Assembly: GCF_004795255.1 (NCBI RefSeq)
Contig: NZ_SSBQ01000002.1
Coordinates: 4,184,001-4,248,000, forward strand
Direction: 5' to 3'
Length of the DNA: 64,000 nt
DNA from: Streptomyces sp. RKND-216
GTDB taxonomy: Bacteria; Actinomycetota; Actinomycetes; Streptomycetales; Streptomycetaceae
Position numbers and translations under genes: made by a program. Under the pieces are notes generated by a model. That model searched no databases and was not told the origin of the DNA. It was given only the letters and a program-made list of their open reading frames with translations. Below, piece by piece: positions 24,076 through 32,088 of the stretch; positions within the stretch are counted from its first letter, which is position 1; every line of letters starts with the position of its first letter.

Positions 24076-26988
24076 TCACACCCACGTTCTGGGGCGGAAG
24101 CGGTTGGCCCGTTCCACCAGTTCGATCCTCTCAGAGCCGGACTGCGCCAGCCTCGCGAGCCGGCGGTAGGACCGCTCCAGGGCCTCCCGGAGCCGCGCCT
24201 CCTCCGGCATCGCGTTCAGCAGCGGCAGCACGTGGCCGTTGAACGCCGGGCGGGTGGCGAGCACCCAGTCCAGCGCCACGCCCAGCACCTCCGTCGTGAG
24301 CCGTTCGTGCCGCAGGGCGTCGAGGCCCGCCTCACGCAGCTGCTCCACCTGGCGGGCCGCGGCACACAGGTCGTCGAACGGCAGCGTGCGCGGGTCGCGC
24401 CCGCGCAGCCGGGCCCGTACGGCCGCCACGCGGGCGGCGGTGTGGTGGCTGGAGGTCTCCGGTACGGACTCCAGCGCCCGCACGGAGCCCTGCCGGTCGC
24501 CGGTGGCCAGCCGCACCCGCGCCAGCCCGAACGCGGCGCTGACGTAGGAGGGGTCGGTGGTCCAGACGAGCCGGTAGTACTCGGCGGCGTTGTCGAGCTG
24601 GCCCAGCGTCTCGGCGCACACCCCGAGGGCCAGCTTGGGCGCGATCTCGCCCGGGAACGCGTCGTAGAGGGCGTCGAAGGAGAGCGCCGCGGTCTCGCGG
24701 TCGCCCTCGGCCAGCGCGGTGAGACCGCGGAACCACACGACCCGCCAGTCCTCCGGGTGCCGTGCCTCCAGTTCGGCCAGCAGGCGGGCGGCGCCGTGCC
24801 GGTCCTGCGGGCCCGCCAGCTCAAGCAGGGCGCGCAGCTCGCGCAGCCTGCGTTCGATCGAGTCGGCGGGGGCGTGGGCCAGCGCGGCGGCGACTTCGGC
24901 CGGCGCGGAACCGGCCAGCCCGGCGAGGAATCCGGCGCACGGGTCGGAGAGGTCGACTCGGGGCACGGGCAGCGCCAGCGCGGTCGCCCGGGTCTCCAAC
25001 GGGACGAGCGCCGGGCCGTGGGCTGCCGGGGCAGGACCGCCGGCCCACCAGGCGGCGGCGCCCCGTCCCGCACCGGCACCCGCACCCGGGGCGTACCCGG
25101 GCGGCAGTCCCGGGGGATGGCCCGGGACGCCGTGGGGCGGCGGACCGCCCTGGGGATGCTCCGGTGCCGCCGCCGCACGGCGGGACTGAGCGACCAGCGG
25201 CAGCGTGCCCGCCGTGTCGAGGTCCCCGTCAGGACCGGTAGGGGTCCCTTCGGCGGGGGAAGCGGCTGCGTACCCCGCGGGCGGCGGATACGTCCAGCCG
25301 CCCCTGGAGGCCTCGGGACCGGCCGCCGGGTGCGGGGTGGCCGGGCCGGCCCACCCCTGTGCGGGCCCCGGCACGGGCGCACTTCCGGCACCGCCTGCGC
25401 CCGCGGCGGCGCGGCGGCGCAGGAGCCGCCCGAACCGTCCGCCGCCCGCCGGTATGGCGGCCCGAGCGCCCAGCGCGGACGCGTCGCCCGTCAGGTGCGG
25501 CAGCAACGCCGTGTCCACCACGCGTAGTTCGGGCCCGAAGAGGGTGGACAGAGCCGGTCGCGGACGTTCCGTGCGCAGCGCGACGATCTCCCGCAGCACG
25601 CCGGTCAGCTGATCCGCCATCTCCTGTGCGGAGGCGAACCGGCGCTGCGGGTCGGGGTCCGTCGCGCGGACCAGGAAGCGGTAGAACGACTCGTACCGGC
25701 GGAAGATCTCCACGCTCTCCGGGTCCGGGAGCCGGTCGGCGTAGTCGCCGGTGTAACCCTTGAAGTCGAAGGTCAGCACCGCCAGCGTGCGAGCCACCGT
25801 GTACAGGTCGGAGGCGACGGACGGCCCGGTCTCCGGAACCTCCGGAGCCTGGTAGCCGACGGTTCCGTAGATGGGGCTCTCCAGGTCGTCCATTCGCCGT
25901 ACCGCGCCCATGTCGATCAGCTTGAGCTGGTCGGCCTGCTGTATGGCGTTGTCGACCTTGAAGTCGCAGTAGAGCAGGTTCCGGCTGTGCAGGTGCCCCA
26001 GCGCCTCCAGCGCCTCGATGCCGTACGCGCACGCCTGCTCCACGGGCAGCGGGTCGCGCCGGCCGGCCTCCGTGCGACGGGAGTTGGCGATGTCCTTGAG
26101 GGAGCGGCCGCCGACGTACTCCATGACGATGTAGCCGTCGAGGCTGCCGGTGCGCCGGTCCAGGTGCTCGACGAAGTTGTAGATCCGCACGATGTTGGCG
26201 TGCTCGATCTCCGCCAGGAAGCGGCGCTCCGAGATCGCGACCGCCATCGCGTCCTCGTCGCCGGTGTCCAGCAGCCCCTTGAGCACCACCCAGCGGTTGG
26301 ACACCGCGTGGTCGACGGCCAGGTAGATCCAGCCCAGCCCGCCGTGCGCGAGGCAGCCGGCGATCTCGTACTGCCCGTGCACCACGTCGCCGGCCCGGAG
26401 CTTGGGCAGGTACGAGTAGGGCCGCCCGCACTGCGTGCAGAACCCTTCCGTACGGCCCGGGCGGCCGCCGCGCGCACGCCCGACCTTCGCCCCGCACGCA
26501 CCGTTGCTGCAGAAGCGCTTACGCTCCGGCACCCGCGGATCGTCCAGCACCACCGACGCCGGGTCCGCCTTCGGCACCTCCGGCACGGTGACCAGCCCCG
26601 CGCCCAGCCGGTTGCGCGCCGACGTTCCCGCTGTCGTGCCCGAACTGCGCACGGACACCGACCGCACGCCGCTCCCGGAGACCGAACGGGACAGGCGCCC
26701 GGACACCGACCGGCGGGACGCCTGCGAACGGGAGGAGTCCCGGCCGGACGCCTGCCCGGAGCCGCTCGAGGCGGGTGCCGGGTCCGGGCGCGCGGGCGGG
26801 GTGAGACCGGTCGCGGTCGCGCCGATCACGCCGACGGCGGAGACGACCGGCGCCAGGCCGCAGGCGCCGCAGTACAACTCGCCGCCGTCCGCGCCCTCGT
26901 AACGCCCCGAACAGCCCGGCCGCTGGCAGGTCCGCCCCGCCATGCCGCCGCCCGGTGCCGCCGTTCCCGCCTGCGGTGCCACGTTCAC
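24076..26988 (-). CDS. pknG: PknG-like Ser/Thr protein kinase with TPR domain
   Basis: About 970 residues. I chose GTG 26988 because it overlaps the upstream stop as GTGA, with a GGGGGAAG site just before; ATG 26943 is the alternative. Order: Cys motif CQRPGC/CGAC, a Ser/Arg-rich tract, a rubredoxin-like CSNGAC/CTQC ribbon (about 170-195), a kinase domain from about residue 215, a Pro/Gly/Ala linker, and a helical TPR region (ARLLAELEARHPEDWRVVWFRGLTALAEGD). As in PknG the catalytic loop is not HRD (YCDFKVDN) and DFG is replaced (LIDMGAV). PknG phosphorylates FHA proteins that control 2-oxoglutarate metabolism. No transmembrane segment. It sits in one operon with glnX/glnH homologues, a phosphatase and an FHA gene. 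Confidence 0.9.
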   Translation of the reverse strand: MNVAPQAGTAAPGGGMAGRTCQRPGCSGRYEGADGGELYCGACGLAPVVSAVGVIGATATGLTPPARPDPAPASSGSGQASGRDSSRSQASRRSVSGRLSRSVSGSGVRSVSVRSSGTTAGTSARNRLGAGLVTVPEVPKADPASVVLDDPRVPERKRFCSNGACGAKVGRARGGRPGRTEGFCTQCGRPYSYLPKLRAGDVVHGQYEIAGCLAHGGLGWIYLAVDHAVSNRWVVLKGLLDTGDEDAMAVAISERRFLAEIEHANIVRIYNFVEHLDRRTGSLDGYIVMEYVGGRSLKDIANSRRTEAGRRDPLPVEQACAYGIEALEALGHLHSRNLLYCDFKVDNAIQQADQLKLIDMGAVRRMDDLESPIYGTVGYQAPEVPETGPSVASDLYTVARTLAVLTFDFKGYTGDYADRLPDPESVEIFRRYESFYRFLVRATDPDPQRRFASAQEMADQLTGVLREIVALRTERPRPALSTLFGPELRVVDTALLPHLTGDASALGARAAIPAGGGRFGRLLRRRAAAGAGGAGSAPVPGPAQGWAGPATPHPAAGPEASRGGWTYPPPAGYAAASPAEGTPTGPDGDLDTAGTLPLVAQSRRAAAAPEHPQGGPPPHGVPGHPPGLPPGYAPGAGAGAGRGAAAWWAGGPAPAAHGPALVPLETRATALALPVPRVDLSDPCAGFLAGLAGSAPAEVAAALAHAPADSIERRLRELRALLELAGPQDRHGAARLLAELEARHPEDWRVVWFRGLTALAEGDRETAALSFDALYDAFPGEIAPKLALGVCAETLGQLDNAAEYYRLVWTTDPSYVSAAFGLARVRLATGDRQGSVRALESVPETSSHHTAARVAAVRARLRGRDPRTLPFDDLCAAARQVEQLREAGLDALRHERLTTEVLGVALDWVLATRPAFNGHVLPLLNAMPEEARLREALERSYRRLARLAQSGSERIELVERANRFRPRTWV

Positions 26989-28328
26989 CCTTCCCCCCTG
27001 TGCTCGGCAGGGGAACCGTCGCCCTGCCGTGGTACGAAGACTTCTCTCGCCGCGTCCACGTAGCGGCGCACGGCGGTCTCCGCCGCGCCCAGGTCGCACG
27101 GCGCGCTCCACAGCATGCGCCGCGCCGTGTCGTAGCGCTCCCTGAGCAGCCGGTCCTGTCCCGCGCCGCACCGGGCGACTTCCGCACGGTAGGCATCCAG
27201 CCTGCCGCGCAGTTCCGCGCGCACCGCGAGCGGGGCCGTCACCGCGGACAACGACGCCCTGGCCCGGTCGAGTTCGTTCTCGGCCTCCTCCTCCAGCGAC
27301 TCCAGCAGCGGCGACAGCCGGTTCCACTGCGCGTAGCGCCGGTACTCGGCGGCGCGGGAGAGCTGTTCCTGGAGCGCCGTCGACGGTCCGCTGACCGCCG
27401 GCACCTCGGAGGCCGCTATCTTCGCCAGCACCTCGACCCGTGCCGTGCGTGCCTCGGCGAGGGTGCGGTCCGCGCGCGACAGCATGTCCCGCAGGCGCAG
27501 CAGCCGCTGCTCGGCATCCTGCCGCACCGTCAGCACCGCGTCGATGTCCCGCCGGACGTCCTCGATCGCGCGGGCGGCCGCGTCGTAGCGGACGGTGTCC
27601 GGACGGCCGCCGCCGGGGGCGGAGCTGCCGCCGTCCGCGTTCCAGAACGCCAGCGGGTCGCGCAGCACCTCGGCGCGCAGCGCGGCGAGTTCACCGGTGA
27701 TCTCCTCCAGCGCGTCGCCCGAGGGGTGTTCACCCGGCCGCACGCCGACCGAGCGTGCCAGCGACCGCACCCGTCCCAGCTCCTCGGCGAGCAGGTCGAT
27801 CCGGGCGGGCAGCGCGGACCACACGGCCTCGGCCGCGACGACCACGTCCAGGGCACGGGCGTACCAGGCGTTCATCCGCCGCACCAGCTGCGCGAGCGTC
27901 AGCTCCTCCACGGCGTCCCCGTCCCCGGGGTGCCCTTCCTCGGCGTCCGCGTCCCCGGAGCGCCCGGACGCGCCGTCGGCGGGCCGCTCGGCCGGCACGG
28001 TGAGGGTGCCGTGCAGCAGCCCGGTCAGCTCCGTCAGGTCGTCGCGGGTCGGCCAGCGGTGCCGCTTGCGCAGGTCGCGTGCCGCGCGCAGGGTGTCGGT
28101 GTAGAGGTCGAAACAGGTCCACAGCAGGGTGATCGTCGTCTCCGCGTGCGCCCAGCGCCGGGCGGTGACGCCGGTGAGGTCCGCGCCTTCCAGCAGGCGG
28201 CGGCCCGCGTGCTCCTGCAGCGCGAGGAGTGTCGACTCGACCGTCGCGCGCTCCGTGTACAGGCGCGACAGCTCACGGTCCGCCTCCTCCCGGCTCATCG
28301 CCGGTACGGCGGGTCGCGGCGGGCCCAT
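26985..28328 (-). CDS. Helical/coiled-coil protein of the pknG operon
   Basis: 447 residues from ATG 28328. It is almost entirely amphipathic helix rich in Arg, Ala, Glu and Leu (for example SREEADRELSRLYTERATVESTLLALQEHAGRRLLEG), with an acidic disordered break near 115-140. No signal peptide, membrane helix or known domain. The stop overlaps the pknG start by 4 nt (GTGA) and its start lies 94 nt after glnH. Its position suggests a scaffold between membrane sensor and kinase; this is a guess from context only. I do not recall a counterpart in the mycobacterial glnX-glnH-pknG operon. Confidence 0.75.
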   Translation of the reverse strand: MGPPRPAVPAMSREEADRELSRLYTERATVESTLLALQEHAGRRLLEGADLTGVTARRWAHAETTITLLWTCFDLYTDTLRAARDLRKRHRWPTRDDLTELTGLLHGTLTVPAERPADGASGRSGDADAEEGHPGDGDAVEELTLAQLVRRMNAWYARALDVVVAAEAVWSALPARIDLLAEELGRVRSLARSVGVRPGEHPSGDALEEITGELAALRAEVLRDPLAFWNADGGSSAPGGGRPDTVRYDAAARAIEDVRRDIDAVLTVRQDAEQRLLRLRDMLSRADRTLAEARTARVEVLAKIAASEVPAVSGPSTALQEQLSRAAEYRRYAQWNRLSPLLESLEEEAENELDRARASLSAVTAPLAVRAELRGRLDAYRAEVARCGAGQDRLLRERYDTARRMLWSAPCDLGAAETAVRRYVDAAREVFVPRQGDGSPAEHRGEG

Positions 28329-28422
28329 CGATCACCTCGCTGATCCAAGTCCGTGGCTGTGCGGTCGGTCGTGCGACCGCCGCGCGTGCACCCGCCCCGC
28401 CGGGCGGGTGCCGACGCGGCGT

Positions 28423-29442
28423 TCAGTCCCGGTACACCGGCTCCGGCGGTGCCGGTTCCGTGCCCGGGTCCATCATGTCGGCCAGCCAGCGGTCGTACGA
28501 GGCCCTCCACCGACTCCCGTCGCCCCCTGCGCGGTACTTCTCCAGCACCCTGTTGACCCGGCGCACCAGATCGTCGTCCTCCAGGTTCATGGCGACCCCG
28601 TACGGCTCGACCGTGGCGGGCTCGCCGACCAGCTTCACGGAAGGGTCCTGCGCCACCTGCCCGGCGCCCAGCGCGTTGTCGGTCAGCACCGCGTCGGCCT
28701 CGCCGAGCTGCAGCCGCACGAGGCAGTCGAGCTGGTTGGCCACCTTGACCTGGCGAACGTCCAGCGCCGCGTACTCCTCGGCCTCCAGCAGCTTCTCCGC
28801 CGTCGAACCGCGGGCGCTGCACACGCGTCTGCCGCGCGCCGAGTCGTCCAGCCCGGTGATGTCGCTGTCCTCCGGCACGACGAGCTGCTGCCCGCTGAGG
28901 AAGTAGGCGGTGGAGAACGCCACCTCCTTCACCCGGTCGCAGTCGATCGTCATGGTGCGCACCACCATGTCCACCTCACCCTCCCGGATCGCCGGAATGC
29001 GGCGCGCGGTGGGGATCGTCCTGAACACGATCTGCGGGTCCGGGCCGAGCAGGTCCTCCGCCACTGCCCGCACCAGGTCGATGTCGAAGCCCGCCAACTC
29101 CCCGGTGGCCGGGTCGCGGTAGCCCCACAGGTAGCTGTTCTGGTCCACGCCCACGACCAGCCGCCCCCGCTCCTGGATGCGGGCGACGGCAGGTCCCGCG
29201 GCGGACGACGGGCTGAGGCTCGCCGTCGGATCCCCGCCGTCGGCACAGGTCTCCGCCTCCGCGAACGAAGCGGACCGGACGGTGCCCACCGGGCCGGCGG
29301 ACGCCGTCTGCGTGGGGCCGGACCCGCCCGCCAGGAAGGGGACGGCCAGCGCCGCAGCCGTCGCGGCGGCCGCCATCGTCGTCGCGAGGCGGGCCCCCCG
29401 CCGCCGTTCGCCGTCGTGCACGTCCACGTCGTTCCCCCTCAT
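28423..29442 (-). CDS. glnH: GlnH-type extracellular glutamate/aspartate-binding protein
   Basis: 339 residues from ATG 29442, whose ATGA overlaps the glnX stop. An N-terminal hydrophobic segment (about 19-42, LATTMAAAATAAALAVPFLAGG) serves as signal or anchor; there is no lipobox Cys, unlike the mycobacterial lipoprotein. The periplasmic-binding-protein domain (SBP family 3) has RLVVGVDQNSYLWGYRDPATGELAGFDIDLVRAVAEDLLG, then IPTARRIPAIREGEVDMVVRTMTI and AFSTAYFLSGQQLVVP. In mycobacteria GlnH binds Asp/Glu and signals through GlnX to PknG; the same gene set is here. No ABC permease or ATPase is present, which supports a sensory rather than transport role. Confidence 0.87.
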   Translation of the reverse strand: MRGNDVDVHDGERRRGARLATTMAAAATAAALAVPFLAGGSGPTQTASAGPVGTVRSASFAEAETCADGGDPTASLSPSSAAGPAVARIQERGRLVVGVDQNSYLWGYRDPATGELAGFDIDLVRAVAEDLLGPDPQIVFRTIPTARRIPAIREGEVDMVVRTMTIDCDRVKEVAFSTAYFLSGQQLVVPEDSDITGLDDSARGRRVCSARGSTAEKLLEAEEYAALDVRQVKVANQLDCLVRLQLGEADAVLTDNALGAGQVAQDPSVKLVGEPATVEPYGVAMNLEDDDLVRRVNRVLEKYRAGGDGSRWRASYDRWLADMMDPGTEPAPPEPVYRD

Positions 29443-30923
29443 CGGTACTCCGACAGCCGGCGTCCGATGCCGACCGTCGCGCCCCCGGCGCCCAGCAGGG
29501 CGAGCAGCGCCCCGCCGGCGGCGAGCCCGGTCAGCGCCGCCCGCCCGTCGCCGGCCTCCTCCTCGAACTCGGCCTTCTCGTGCGCGCTCGCCTTCCGCAG
29601 CCCCGTGTCGACGACGTCGAACGCGTCGCCGGTCGTGTCGCTCTCGCGGCCGATCACCAGCTCCACGGCGCGCTCGTAGTCGCCGCCGTCCTCGGCGGCA
29701 CGGGCCTTCGTGTGCCGCTTGTGCCACACGTGCAGGCCGCGCTGCGCGTCCGCCACCGGGCCGCGCCCCGCCTCGTCGTCGGCCAGCCGGTAGGCCTCGT
29801 CGACCAGGCCGCCCCGGTCCTCCGCGTCCGGCTCGGGCTTCGGCCCGGCCACCCGTGCCAGGTGCCGTACGGAGTCCTGCTCGTACGTGCCGCCCGCGCC
29901 GCGCGCGACCAGCCACATGTTCTCCGCACTGCGCGCCTGCAGCGAGCCGATCCATGCCTCGTTGAGCGCGTGCAGCGAGCGGGCGCCGTGCTCGTCCGAG
30001 TTGCCGAGCCAGGAACGCGCGAGCGCGGAGCCGGCGGTCAGCCACAGCAGCGCCACCAGGGTCGCCGCCGCCGCGCCCACCAGGCCCGGGCTGAGCACCC
30101 GGTTGGTGCGCAGGCGGTCGCGGCGCTGAGCCCAGCCGAGTGCGCCGAGCGCGGCCAGACCGGCGAGGGTGGCCGCCCACGGCCAGGAACGCGCTTCGGC
30201 GTAGTCCGCGCGCAGCCGCGCGTTCTCCGCCTCGTACAGGTCGCGGGCGGCGGGCAGCAGCTTCTCCTGCATCCGCTCGTTGGCGTACCGCAGGTATGCC
30301 CCGCCCAGCGGCACTCCCTGGCGGTCGTTGGCCCGCGCCGCCTCCACGAGGCCCGTGTAGCGGGGGAGTTCACGGTTGAGCTCCGCGATCCGGCGCTGGG
30401 TCTGCGACGAGCCCTCCGAGTTGGCTGCGGCCTTGGCCAGCAGTTCGGAGGCGCGCCGGATGTCGCGCTCGTACCGTTCGCGGAGGGAGCGCGGTTCGCC
30501 GACGCCACCGCCTCCGGCGAGGAAGCCGCCGGAGGCGGTGGTGTCGGCGTCGGCCAGCGACCGGTAGATGCTGGCCGCGTCCTGGCTCAACGGCTGGCTG
30601 TGCTCGACCACCGCGTCGGCGGCGGCGGCGCGCGCCCCGACCTGCCAGGTGGTGAGGGCGCCGAACAGCAGGAGCAGGGCGGTGAGGAGCGCGGTGATGC
30701 CGCGCAGCCTGCCGGGCTCGGTCGTCGCGGCCTCGCGGACGCGGCGGACCGTCTCCTCCCAGAGGGCGCGTGGTGTGCGCGGTGTTCCGGCACCGTGCTC
30801 CCCGCCGCCCGGTGCCGGGCCGGGCGGGCCGGGCCGGGCCGGGGCGCTGTGGCCGGGCGGCGCCGGCGGTGCCGGTGCGGTGGTCGGTGGTGCCGGCGGC
30901 CATGCGGCGGGCGGCTGTGTCAC
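29439..30923 (-). CDS. glnX: GlnX-type four-helix membrane sensor
   Basis: 494 residues from GTG 30923 (GGGGGAGG lies upstream). The N-terminus is a Pro/Ala-rich cytoplasmic tail of about 65 residues. TM1 is GITALLTALLLLFGALTTW, then an external helical domain of about 150 residues (EHSQPLSQDAASIYRSLADADTTASGGFL). TM2 and TM3 follow (WPWAATLAGLAALGALGWA and LVGAAAATLVALLWLTAGSAL), then a second external helical domain and TM4 close to the C-terminus (ALLALLGAGGATVGIG). This topology, two helical sensory domains framed by four helices, is that of mycobacterial GlnX, which relays amino-acid binding by GlnH to PknG. It begins the six-gene operon. Confidence 0.84.
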   Translation of the reverse strand: MTQPPAAWPPAPPTTAPAPPAPPGHSAPARPGPPGPAPGGGEHGAGTPRTPRALWEETVRRVREAATTEPGRLRGITALLTALLLLFGALTTWQVGARAAAADAVVEHSQPLSQDAASIYRSLADADTTASGGFLAGGGGVGEPRSLRERYERDIRRASELLAKAAANSEGSSQTQRRIAELNRELPRYTGLVEAARANDRQGVPLGGAYLRYANERMQEKLLPAARDLYEAENARLRADYAEARSWPWAATLAGLAALGALGWAQRRDRLRTNRVLSPGLVGAAAATLVALLWLTAGSALARSWLGNSDEHGARSLHALNEAWIGSLQARSAENMWLVARGAGGTYEQDSVRHLARVAGPKPEPDAEDRGGLVDEAYRLADDEAGRGPVADAQRGLHVWHKRHTKARAAEDGGDYERAVELVIGRESDTTGDAFDVVDTGLRKASAHEKAEFEEEAGDGRAALTGLAAGGALLALLGAGGATVGIGRRLSEYR

Positions 30924-31095
30924 AGCTGGTCGGTCCTCCCCCTGGCGTTCTCCCCGTTGCCCAGCAGTATGACGGCCGGTGCCGACGCCCACATGCGGTA
31001 CCCCACTACGCGCCCTCCCCGGCGCACCGCCCCGGCGCCTGCGGTCGCCGCCCGACGTGCAGGGCGCCGGCAGGACGGGCTCGGGCCCTCGCAGG

Positions 31096-32088
31096 TCAGG
31101 CCGCGCGGAGGCGGGCATAGGCCGCCCGGCCAGCGCCCGCGCGGTCCAGGCCCAGGAGGGCGGCACCCAGCACCGGCGGTGCCGTCACCACGTGCGGGAC
31201 GGCGTGCGGGGCCCGCGCCGCGAGCCCGTCCCGCACCCAGCCGTCCAGCAGCGCGTGGCCGGCCGTCAGGATGCCCCCGCCCAGCACGACCGGCGTGGGC
31301 CGGTCCGTCAACGCGAGGGCCTCCAGGGTCACTCCGGCGAGGGCCACCACCTCGTCCGCCTGCCGCCGCACCAGCGACCGGGCCACCCGGTCGCCGTCCG
31401 CCGCCACGGCGAACAGCAGCGGCGCCGCCTCCAGCCGCCGCGCGGGCGGCAGGTCGCCGAGGTGGAACGCCTCGATCAGTGCCCCCATCGACCGCTGTCC
31501 GAAGTGTGCGGGCAGCGCCTCGGCGAGCGCCGTACGGTCCCCGCGGCCGTCGGCCGCGCGCGCCGCGTGCCACACGGCCTCGTCGGCCAGGCCACCCCCG
31601 CCGCCCCAGTCGCCGGACAGCCGCCCGACGGCGGGAAAACGGTGTGTACGGCCGCCGCCGTCCCGCCCCACGCAATTGATGCCCGCGCCGCACACCACGG
31701 CCACCCCGTGCCCGTCCGCCGCGTCGTCGGGGAGCCCGGCGCGCAGCAGCGCGAACGTGTCGTTGAGCACGTGCGTCTCGCGGCCCCAGCCCCGGGCGCG
31801 AACGGCGTCCGCCAACTCCCGCTCCTCGCGGGGCAGGTCGGCGTTGGCGAGACAGGCGGTGACGTCGTCGGCGAACGGTGCGCCGGAACCGCTGGCGCAC
31901 CCGGCGGCCCGCGCGGCCCGGGCGACGGTCGCGGCCAGCGCGTCCATCGCCGCGCCGACGCCCACCGCGGGGGGCTGGAAGCCGCCGCCCCGCGCCCGGC
32001 CCAGCACTGTGCCGTCCCCGCCGACGACGGCGACGTCGGTCTTGCTGTTGCCCGCGTCGACGGCGAGGCAGGCAGCGGTCACAGCCAT
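31096..32088 (-). CDS. N-acetylglucosamine-type kinase (BadF/BadG/BcrA/BcrD ATPase family)
   Basis: 330 residues from ATG 32088 (GTG 32082, overlapping the upstream stop as GTGA, is the alternative). Its actin-like ATPase core has AVDAGNSKTDVAVVGGDG (phosphate 1), HVLNDTFALLRAG, VAVVCGAGINCVG (phosphate 2), SGDWGGGGGLADEAVW and VVLGGGILTAG. The family contains GlcNAc and glucosamine kinases. It is co-transcribed with a GH4 glycosidase, and a DasR-like operator lies ahead of the pair, so phosphorylation of an amino sugar released from chitooligosaccharides or muropeptides is the likely role. Confidence 0.82.
   Translation of the reverse strand: MAVTAACLAVDAGNSKTDVAVVGGDGTVLGRARGGGFQPPAVGVGAAMDALAATVARAARAAGCASGSGAPFADDVTACLANADLPREERELADAVRARGWGRETHVLNDTFALLRAGLPDDAADGHGVAVVCGAGINCVGRDGGGRTHRFPAVGRLSGDWGGGGGLADEAVWHAARAADGRGDRTALAEALPAHFGQRSMGALIEAFHLGDLPPARRLEAAPLLFAVAADGDRVARSLVRRQADEVVALAGVTLEALALTDRPTPVVLGGGILTAGHALLDGWVRDGLAARAPHAVPHVVTAPPVLGAALLGLDRAGAGRAAYARLRAA

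Noticed and set aside
28423..30923. GlnH/GlnX as components of an ABC amino-acid importer
   Set aside because: No ATPase or permease gene lies in the operon, and GlnX has the four-helix sensor layout rather than a permease fold.
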